Source: Draconibacterium orientale
GTDB lineage: Bacteria; Bacteroidota; Bacteroidia; Bacteroidales; UBA12170
Length of the DNA: 44,163 nucleotides
Assembly: GCA_020718205.1 (NCBI GenBank)
Contig: DYSN01000021.1
Span: forward strand, 1-44,163
Direction: 5' to 3'
Below, in pieces: positions 36,101 through 42,916 of this stretch (position 1 is its first letter; every line of letters starts with the position of its first letter). A model generated the notes under the pieces. It was not told the DNA's origin and made no database searches. It saw only the letters and a list, made by a program, of their open reading frames with translations. The translations under genes and the position numbers were made by a program.

Positions 36101-36847
36101 CTCGGCCTTCAGCGAAATCACCGTGTCCATATCTTTAATCTGAAAATAGTCGGCCTGATCCTGACGAGCCGGCGCAAATTGTTCCACCCGCGGACCTAAA
36201 ACAAAAGCCACATTGTCTTTATAGGCAGAAACCAGCCTGTTGGGGTGAATTTGAGAAGTCTTTTTAATGAGAGCAAACAAGCTGTCCTGCATTTCAACCC
36301 CATTAATAACGAAAGTACCGTTGAATATTTTGTGCCGACAATGTTCGGAGTTAACCTGGGCAAAACCATAAACCTCGCTGTCGGTGAGTTTGCGACCCAT
36401 TTTTTTCGAAATACCGTTGAGGTAATGCACTTCTTCGTCACTCAGAGCCAGTCCTTCTATTTTATTATAGGCGGCTATATCCATGATAAACTCAACGGGT
36501 TCAGGCTTTTTAGAAATGCTAAAGATTTCCTGGTTCAATTCCATATAAAGTGCCTGAAGCATAGGGTCATAGTTGGAATCTTCATCCTTTTCGGCTACAA
36601 AAAACTCTTCGATTCTGGTTATCCCTTCAATGCACATATTTTGGGTAATTTCGACGGCATTGGTACTCCAGGGCGTAATCATTTCCTTACGTGAACCAAC
36701 AAAAAAGCCCGAAATTCCGGGCACATCAAGATGTTTAACATCACCAAAAAGCCAAAGGAGCTTGGCCATATCATTTTCAGAGACAGACTGTTGGGCATCA
36801 ACTACAATGAGTTTTTTTTCCTCAGCATTGTAAAAAAACAGAATCAT
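33161..36847 (-). CDS. purL: Phosphoribosylformylglycinamidine synthase (single-chain PurL)
   Basis: This enzyme makes FGAM from FGAR, glutamine and ATP, the fourth step of purine synthesis. At 1228 residues it is the large single-chain form: an N-terminal PurS-like part, a linker, two AIRS-like halves ([34 protein letters not shown] in the second) and a glutaminase domain from about 985 on. The glutaminase triad is visible as Cys1076 (GICNGCQ), His1189 and Glu1191 (MPHLERA). [24 protein letters not shown] and [16 protein letters not shown] mark the two synthase halves. It is first in a purL-TRIC unit and divergent from suf. Confidence 0.96.
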   Translation of the reverse strand: [1228 protein letters not shown]

Positions 36848-36881
36848 TTTGCGCGATTAAGATGAATATTTTCAAACGCTG

Positions 36882-36889
36882 CAAAGATA
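36882..36889 (-). promoter_or_regulatory. Candidate -7 element of purL
   Basis: The minus strand reads TATCTTTG, a perfect TAnnTTTG match, ending 34 bases before the purL ATG. Confidence 0.5.
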
Positions 36890-36985
36890 ATATAATCGGG
36901 GCAATTGCAGGGTTTATCGATTATCGGATTTCAGATTTTTAATATTTTCTTAAGGAATATCGAAAAACATGAGATCAATGGCGTT

Positions 36986-37013
36986 CATCTCAAGTGGTTT
37001 GCCACTTGAGATG
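36986..37013. repeat. Perfect 12-bp inverted repeat between purL and suf
   Basis: CATCTCAAGTGG (36986-36997), a 4-base TTTG loop, and CCACTTGAGATG (37002-37013) form a perfect inverted repeat. It is not followed by a T-run on either strand, and both candidate promoters point away from it. A further TGAGAT at 36970-36975 could pair alternatively with ATCTCA at 36987-36992. It may be an operator for a dimeric regulator or a degenerate mobile repeat. Confidence 0.85.
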
Positions 37014-37145
37014 CCTGATTTGTTTGTTTGATTTGCATTTTAACTTAAAAATGTTTCGCTCACTTTTCAACTTCAACAATCGTGTCATCATCTCTTAACA
37101 GCAATTTAAGTAATCCTCTTATCGGCTTCATTGCTTGATTTTTCT

Positions 37146-37153
37146 TATATTTG
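37146..37153 (+). promoter_or_regulatory. Candidate -7 element of the suf operon
   Basis: The plus strand reads TATATTTG, a perfect TAnnTTTG match, ending 36 bases before the sufB ATG. Confidence 0.5.
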
Positions 37154-37189
37154 CCCACCAATTTAAATTTATTCTAAATAAGAACTTTC

Positions 37190-38638
37190 ATGGCCAAAGA
37201 CGATAATAAAATACTCGTAGACGTAACAACAAGCGATTACAAATACGGCTTTACAACAGATATAGAAACCGAATTTGCCCCTAAAGGGCTCACAGAAGAT
37301 ACCGTAAGATTTATTTCTGCAAAAAAAAATGAACCCCAATGGCTCCTCGACTTTCGATTGAAAGCCTTTAATAAGTGGCTTCAAATGGAATCCCCAAACT
37401 GGGCTCATCTGAAAATTCCAATCATCGATTTTCAGGATATATACTACTACGCAGCTCCCAAGAAGAAAAAAGAGTACGAAAGCCTGGATCAGGTTGATCC
37501 CGAACTCATCGATACTTTTAACAAACTGGGGATTTCGCTTGAAGAACAGAAGCGACTCTCTGGCGTAGCAGTTGATGTAGTGATCGATAGCGTATCTGTT
37601 AAAACAACTTTCACCGAAACCCTCGCAGAACTGGGCATTGTTTTTATGTCGTTTAGCGAAGCTGTCCACAAGCACCCGGAACTGGTGAAAATGTATCTGG
37701 GGAAAGCTGTACCCAGTGGCGACAACTATTTCTCCACCCTCAACGATGCAGTTTTTAGTGATGGGAGTTTTTGCTATATCCCCAAAGGCGTTCGTTGTCC
37801 GGTGGAACTTTCCACCTATTTTCGCATCAACGCAGCCAATACGGGTCAGTTTGAGCGAACATTGATTGTGGCCGACGAAGGCGCCTATGTGAGCTATCTC
37901 GAAGGATGCACAGCTCCACAACGCGATGAAAATCAGCTTCATGCTGCCGTGGTCGAAATTCTGGCCATGAAAGATGCCGAAGTAAAATACAGCACCGTAC
38001 AGAACTGGTATCCAGGAAATAAAGAAGGCAAAGGCGGAATCTATAATTTTGTTACCAAGCGGGGAATCTGTAAAGGTGACCACTCAAAAATTAGTTGGAC
38101 ACAAATAGAAACGGGTGCCGCCATTACATGGAAATACCCGAGCTGCGTTTTAGCAGGCAACAATTCCATTGGCGAATTCTACTCAGTGGCTGTTACCAAT
38201 AATTATCAGCAGGCCGATACAGGAAGCAAAATGATTCACCTGGGAAAAAATACCAAAAGCACCATTATATCCAAAGGTATCTCGGCAGGAAAAAGCCATA
38301 ACAGCTACCGTGGATTGGTGAAAATAGCCAAAAATGCCAGCAATAGCCGCAACTTTAGTCAGTGCGACAGCCTGTTGCTGGGCGATAAATGCGGTGCTCA
38401 TACTTTTCCCTATATCGAAGGACAAAACTCCACCAGCATTGTGGACCACGAAGCCACCACCTCTAAAATATCTGAAGACCAGCTGTTTTATTGTCAGCAA
38501 CGGGGCATTAGTCAGGAAAGTGCCGTGGGATTAATAGTGAATGGTTACGCCAAGGAAGTGCTCAATCAACTCCCCATGGAGTTTGCCGTTGAAGCTCAAA
38601 AGCTCCTGAGCATCAGTTTGGAAGGAAGTGTGGGATAG
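37190..38638 (+). CDS. sufB: Fe-S cluster assembly scaffold SufB
   Basis: SufB is the scaffold subunit of the SufBCD complex on which Fe-S clusters are built in the cytoplasm. The 482-residue length is normal. Typical segments are [17 protein letters not shown] near the start, [63 protein letters not shown], and [16 protein letters not shown] followed by [24 protein letters not shown], which contains conserved cluster-site Cys and Glu/His residues. It leads the suf operon; sufC begins 76 AT-rich bases later. Confidence 0.97.
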   Translation: MAKDDNKILVDVTTSDYKYGFTTDIETEFAPKGLTEDTVRFISAKKNEPQWLLDFRLKAFNKWLQMESPNWAHLKIPIIDFQDIYYYAAPKKKKEYESLDQVDPELIDTFNKLGISLEEQKRLSGVAVDVVIDSVSVKTTFTETLAELGIVFMSFSEAVHKHPELVKMYLGKAVPSGDNYFSTLNDAVFSDGSFCYIPKGVRCPVELSTYFRINAANTGQFERTLIVADEGAYVSYLEGCTAPQRDENQLHAAVVEILAMKDAEVKYSTVQNWYPGNKEGKGGIYNFVTKRGICKGDHSKISWTQIETGAAITWKYPSCVLAGNNSIGEFYSVAVTNNYQQADTGSKMIHLGKNTKSTIISKGISAGKSHNSYRGLVKIAKNASNSRNFSQCDSLLLGDKCGAHTFPYIEGQNSTSIVDHEATTSKISEDQLFYCQQRGISQESAVGLIVNGYAKEVLNQLPMEFAVEAQKLLSISLEGSVG

Positions 38639-38714
38639 TAAAAAAAATCATCTAAACTATATAGATATAACAATTTAACAATTCAAATTCAACAATAAAT
38701 AAAACATAAACTAT

Positions 38715-39470
38715 ATGTTACTCAATATAAAAAACCTCCACGTAGAGATTAACGGAAAAGAAATTCTTAAAGGTGTGAATTTAGAAGTGAACAAAGGCGA
38801 AGTTCACGCCATTATGGGACCCAACGGAACCGGAAAAAGCACCTTAGCCAATGTAATTGCGGGGAAAGAGGGTTATACTATTTCCAGCGGAGAAATTCTT
38901 TTCAATGGTAAGGACATTTTAGATATGGAACCCGAAGTGAGAGCTCAGGAAGGAATTTTTCTGGGATTTCAATATCCGGTAGAGATTCCAGGTGTCAGCA
39001 TCACCAATTTCATGCGGACAGCCATGAATGAAATCAGAAAATATCACGGTCAGGAACCCCTCAGCGCTGGCGATTTTCTAAGAAAGATGGCCGAAAAGGA
39101 AAAATTGGTCGAGATTCATTCCAAGCTCAAAAACCGCTCAGTAAACGAAGGTTTTTCGGGGGGAGAAAAAAAGAAGAACGAGATTTTTCAGATGGCCATG
39201 CTCGAGCCACAACTTGCCATTCTCGACGAAACCGACTCCGGTCTTGATATAGATGCCCTTCGTATTGTAGCCAATGGAGTTAACAAGCTCAAAACCGATG
39301 AAAATGCTACCGTTGTCATCACTCACTATCAAAGACTTCTCGATTATATTGTCCCCGATTTCGTTCACATACTTTTCGAAGGGGAAATAGTGATGAGCGG
39401 CGGAAAAGAACTGGCCATGGAACTGGAAGAAAAAGGCTATGAGTGGATTAAACAAAAAATGAACGGATAA
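38715..39470 (+). CDS. sufC: Fe-S cluster assembly ATPase SufC
   Basis: SufC is the ABC-type ATPase of the SufBCD complex; ATP binding drives the conformational change that forms the cluster site. The 251-residue protein has Walker A GPNGTGKST (35-43), a Q-loop region FLGFQYPVEIPGVS, the signature NEGFSGGEKKKNEIFQM, Walker B LAILDETDSGLD and a switch His in VVITHYQRLL. The KKKNE extension of the signature is characteristic of SufC rather than transporter ATPases. sufD follows after 10 bases. Confidence 0.97.
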   Translation: MLLNIKNLHVEINGKEILKGVNLEVNKGEVHAIMGPNGTGKSTLANVIAGKEGYTISSGEILFNGKDILDMEPEVRAQEGIFLGFQYPVEIPGVSITNFMRTAMNEIRKYHGQEPLSAGDFLRKMAEKEKLVEIHSKLKNRSVNEGFSGGEKKKNEIFQMAMLEPQLAILDETDSGLDIDALRIVANGVNKLKTDENATVVITHYQRLLDYIVPDFVHILFEGEIVMSGGKELAMELEEKGYEWIKQKMNG

Positions 39471-39480
39471 ACAAAAGCTC

Positions 39481-40878
39481 ATGAAACAAACTCAATCATA
39501 TCCCATTCTTAGCAAGCTCGAAGGCTGGCTTAAGGAAACCAACGGCTTTTTTCTACCCCAATGGCAATCGGTGAGAAAAAATGCGCTGGAATCGTTTATG
39601 AAGATGGGCTTTCCGCATCAAAAAATGGAAAAATGGAGAAATACCGACTTAACTAAAGCCCTTAGCTTCGAATATTTGCTGCACACTCAGGATTTTAACC
39701 CCAATATTTCTGAAGACGAAATCTTCAGATGCGATGTTCATGAGCTCGATGCCTTCACCATAAATCTCTACCGCGGACGCTATGTTTACAAGGACTATCC
39801 CATCTTCGAAATGACCAACGGCGTCATTGTGGGCAGCTTGGTAGCAGCCATTACAAAATATCCCGAACTGGTGCAAAAGCATTTTGGGCAATACCTAAAA
39901 AAAGATGAGAAAAAACCCTTCGACTTGCTCAACACGGCACTTTTTCTCGATGGACTCTTTATTTATGTTCCAAAAAACGTAAAGATGGAACAACCTATTC
40001 AGCTTATCAATGCCGTGGGCAGAGAAGAAAATGCCTTTGTTCAAAGTCGTAATCTCATCATTCTGGAAGAGAATAGCGAACTCACCTTTATCCATTGCGA
40101 CGATTCATACGACTACAAAAAGAGTTTCTGCAATACCGTTAACGAGTTCTATCTGGGTCCCAACTCCAGCCTAGATCATTATAAAATACAGAATCTGAAC
40201 AATAATTCATATCTGATAAACTCCGACTATTTTCATCAGGAAAGAGATTCACGTCTGAGTACCAACAAAACAACACTCAACGGCGGATTGGTTAGAAACG
40301 AAGTGTATGATAATTTACAAGGCTTCGGAGCTTATTCAGATATTCTGGGGTTATATCTTTGCGACAAGAATCAGCATGTTGACAATCAGGTTTTTGTGGA
40401 TCATGCTGTTCCGCATTGCGAGAGCAACGAGCTATTCAAAGGCATTGTTGACGATTATGCCCACGCTGTGTTCAACGGTCATATTTTGGTTCGTCCCGAT
40501 GCCCAGAAAACAAACGCTTATCAAAATAACAACAATATCATTCTCACCGAAAAAGCCAGTGTGAACTCCAAACCATTCCTCGAAATATATGCCGACGATG
40601 TAAAATGCTCCCACGGATCAACCTTAGGTCAGTTGGACGAAAACTCGCTTTTCTATATTCGCCAACGGGGAATTGGGCTGAGCAATGCCCGCCTGCTGCT
40701 CATGTATGCCTTTGCTGCTGAAGTAATTAACTTTATTAAAATCGAGAATCTGCACACCAGAATCGACGATATGGTAAAGAAACGCCTTCGTGGCGAACTT
40801 TCCATTTGCGACCAATGCATACTCCAATGCAGCAATCCGGAATATAATTTCGAAATCGACTTAAGCAAAATACTATAA
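39481..40878 (+). CDS. sufD: Fe-S cluster assembly protein SufD
   Basis: SufD pairs with SufB in the SufBC2D complex and is needed for iron entry. The 465-residue protein has an N-terminal helical part (KMGFPHQKMEKWRNTDLTKAL), a right-handed beta-helix core and the C-terminal SufB/D motif DDVKCSHGSTLGQLDENSLFYIRQRGIGLSNARLLLMYAFAAEV. The conserved His in CSHGST is the residue placed at the SufB-SufD interface cluster site. sufS begins 3 bases after its stop. Confidence 0.95.
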   Translation: MKQTQSYPILSKLEGWLKETNGFFLPQWQSVRKNALESFMKMGFPHQKMEKWRNTDLTKALSFEYLLHTQDFNPNISEDEIFRCDVHELDAFTINLYRGRYVYKDYPIFEMTNGVIVGSLVAAITKYPELVQKHFGQYLKKDEKKPFDLLNTALFLDGLFIYVPKNVKMEQPIQLINAVGREENAFVQSRNLIILEENSELTFIHCDDSYDYKKSFCNTVNEFYLGPNSSLDHYKIQNLNNNSYLINSDYFHQERDSRLSTNKTTLNGGLVRNEVYDNLQGFGAYSDILGLYLCDKNQHVDNQVFVDHAVPHCESNELFKGIVDDYAHAVFNGHILVRPDAQKTNAYQNNNNIILTEKASVNSKPFLEIYADDVKCSHGSTLGQLDENSLFYIRQRGIGLSNARLLLMYAFAAEVINFIKIENLHTRIDDMVKKRLRGELSICDQCILQCSNPEYNFEIDLSKIL

Positions 40879-40881
40879 ATT

Positions 40882-42096
40882 ATGGACAATCAAAGCTTTC
40901 GGTCGCAATTTCCCATTCTAAATCAAATGGTTCATAACAAACCATTGGTTTATCTCGACAATGGAGCAACCACCCAAAAACCACAATGTGTAATCGATGC
41001 CATCACAAATTATTATACCACCATCAATAGCAATGTTCATCGTGGCGTGCATCATTTATCGCAATTGTCAACCGATGCCTTTGAAAGTGCCCGCAAAACC
41101 GTTAAAGAGTTTCTCGGAGCCACCCATTCGTGCGAAATCATCCTCACAAAAGGAACCACCGAAAGCATCAATCTGCTGGCTTATAGTTTTGGAGAAGCTT
41201 TTATTGGCGAAGGCGATGAAATTATCACCACCGAAATGGAACATCACGCCAATATTGTTCCCTGGCAATTGCTTTGCGAACGAAAAAAGGCCATTTTAAA
41301 AGTTATTGAAGTAGATGCCAAAGGAAATCTGGATTGGACTTCGTTCGAAAAATTACTCACGAGTAAAACCAAATTGGTTTCTGTGGCTCACATTTCCAAC
41401 ACTTTAGGAACTATAAATCCAATAGAAAGAATTATTGAATCGGCCCACAAAGCCGGAGCCAAAGTTCATGTGGATGGTGCTCAGTCTGTAGCACATATGC
41501 CTATAAACGTGGCAAATAGCGATGTAGACTTTTTTAGTTTCTCGGCGCATAAAATGTATGGTCCCATGGGCATTGGGGTTCTTTATGGAAAAGAATCACT
41601 GCTGAATCAAATGCCGCCATATCAAAGCGGTGGAGAAATGATAGACCAGGTGAGTTTCGAAAAAACCACATTTAACACACTCCCCTTTAAATTTGAAGCT
41701 GGAACACCCGATGTACCCGGGCTTTTAGGCCTCGAAGCAGCGATAAAATTTCTGCAAAATCTGGGGATGGAAAATATTAAGGATGCCGAAGAAGACCTAT
41801 TCAATTATGCTGTGGAAAAATTGAGCAAAATAGATGGTTTAGAAATATTTGGTGAGGCAGATAACAAGGCATCGGTAATTTCATTTCTTTTGCAAGGGAT
41901 ACATCCTTTCGATGCCGGAACCATTCTCGACCAGTTGGGAGTGGCAGTGAGAACAGGAAATCATTGTGCTCAACCCATCATGGCCAAATTTGGTATCACC
42001 GGAACCATCAGAGCTTCGATGGCCATTTATAATACCAAAGCGGACATTGACAGGCTGGCCGAAGCCATTATAAAAACACAAACCATGCTTTTATAA
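40882..42096 (+). CDS. sufS: Cysteine desulfurase SufS
   Basis: SufS is a PLP enzyme that removes sulfur from cysteine and holds it as a persulfide for SufE and SufBCD. The 404-residue protein is the group II type: PLVYLDNGATTQKP (21-34), HRGVHHLS (53-60), MEHHANIVPWQ, VHVDGAQSVAHM, the PLP-binding Lys224 in FSAHKMYGPMG, and the persulfide Cys362 in VRTGNHCAQPIM, on a short loop typical of SufS rather than IscS. It is between sufD and sufE. Confidence 0.96.
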   Translation: MDNQSFRSQFPILNQMVHNKPLVYLDNGATTQKPQCVIDAITNYYTTINSNVHRGVHHLSQLSTDAFESARKTVKEFLGATHSCEIILTKGTTESINLLAYSFGEAFIGEGDEIITTEMEHHANIVPWQLLCERKKAILKVIEVDAKGNLDWTSFEKLLTSKTKLVSVAHISNTLGTINPIERIIESAHKAGAKVHVDGAQSVAHMPINVANSDVDFFSFSAHKMYGPMGIGVLYGKESLLNQMPPYQSGGEMIDQVSFEKTTFNTLPFKFEAGTPDVPGLLGLEAAIKFLQNLGMENIKDAEEDLFNYAVEKLSKIDGLEIFGEADNKASVISFLLQGIHPFDAGTILDQLGVAVRTGNHCAQPIMAKFGITGTIRASMAIYNTKADIDRLAEAIIKTQTMLL

Positions 42097-42108
42097 AAGA
42101 TTTGAACT

Positions 42109-42546
42109 ATGACTATTAAAGAAATTGGACAAGAAATTGTTGAAGAATTTTCCATTTTCGACGACTGGATGGACAAGTACAACTACATCATCGAAATGGG
42201 TCGCTCTTTGGATATTATTGATGATTTTCAGAGGACTCCCGAGCATTTAATTTCGGGCTGTCAGAGCAGAGTTTGGTTATCGGCAGAATATGCTCAAGGA
42301 CTTGTTTATTTCAAGGCCGACAGCGATGCGGTGATAACTAAAGGTATCGTTCATATACTCATTCGTGCCTTATCTGGTCAAAAACCCGATGATATCATCA
42401 GCGATCCATTGGATTTTATCAATGAGATTGGATTAAAATCGCATCTATCCCCTACCCGCGCCAATGGGCTCAACAGTATGGTGAAGCAGATGAAACTTTA
42501 TGCCCTTGCATTCAAAGCAAAAAATGAACCATCAACCAACAATTGA
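42109..42546 (+). CDS. sufE: Sulfur acceptor protein SufE
   Basis: SufE takes the persulfide from SufS and delivers it to SufB. The 145-residue protein has the family layout: IVEEFSIFDDWMDKYNYIIEMG, then the persulfide Cys51 in PEHLISGCQSRVWL, the FKADSDAVITKGIVHILIRALSGQ segment and LSPTRANGLNSMVKQMKLYA at the end. It lies 12 bases after sufS. Confidence 0.95.
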   Translation: MTIKEIGQEIVEEFSIFDDWMDKYNYIIEMGRSLDIIDDFQRTPEHLISGCQSRVWLSAEYAQGLVYFKADSDAVITKGIVHILIRALSGQKPDDIISDPLDFINEIGLKSHLSPTRANGLNSMVKQMKLYALAFKAKNEPSTNN

Positions 42547-42555
42547 TACAAGAAT

Positions 42556-42912
42556 ATGTTTGGATTTTTAAAACCTAAGAAAATGGCCGACACCGATATA
42601 ACCAACAAAATGGTTCTTGAAAAAGAAATTATTAATACCCTTAAAAATATTTTCGACCCAGAAATACCAGTCAATGTTTTTGATTTGGGACTTATTTACG
42701 AAGTGGATGTTCAGGCTGATTTTCACGTTCATATCATCATGACACTCACAGCGCCAAATTGTCCCGTGGCAGAATCGCTACCTGTTGAAATTAAGGAAAA
42801 AATTGCGGCTTTGCCCGGAGTTAAAAGCGCCGAAGTTGAGATAAGCTTCAACCCACCATGGGATAAAGACATGATGAGTGAAGAAGCCAAACTCGATCTG
42901 GGTTTTCTTTAA
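42556..42912 (+). CDS. DUF59 / SUF-system Fe-S assembly protein
   Basis: A 118-residue MIP18/DUF59 protein, the SufT-like small factor that ends many Bacteroidota suf operons and helps Fe-S maturation by an unresolved mechanism. Features are IFDPEIPVNVFDLGLIYEVDV, MTLTAPNCPVAESLP with the conserved Cys, and VKSAEVEISFNPPWDKDMMSEEAKLDLG. The frame opens at 42556 (MFGFLKPKK) or at the Met nine codons later (42583, MADTDITNK); the later one fits the family length slightly better. It begins 9 bases after sufE and stops 4 bases from the convergent rluB-type gene. Confidence 0.88.
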   Translation: MFGFLKPKKMADTDITNKMVLEKEIINTLKNIFDPEIPVNVFDLGLIYEVDVQADFHVHIIMTLTAPNCPVAESLPVEIKEKIAALPGVKSAEVEISFNPPWDKDMMSEEAKLDLGFL

Positions 42913-42916
42913 AGAA

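Larger units (their letters stand above)
36848..37189. other. 342-base divergent intergenic region between purL and sufB
   Basis: No coding frame. It holds a candidate -7 element for each divergent unit near the two start codons and, between them, a perfect 12-bp palindrome. The purL-side leader is about 35 bases and the suf-side leader about 37. No known riboswitch (such as a purine aptamer) was recognised. Confidence 0.6.

Noticed and set aside
37019-37036. Short TTTG direct repeats upstream of sufB
   Set aside because: Low-complexity run; no -7 element at the correct distance to make any of them a -33 box.
37169-38083. 304-residue minus-strand open frame
   Set aside because: It is antisense to sufB, an unmistakable gene, and its residue composition is that of a reverse-frame shadow.
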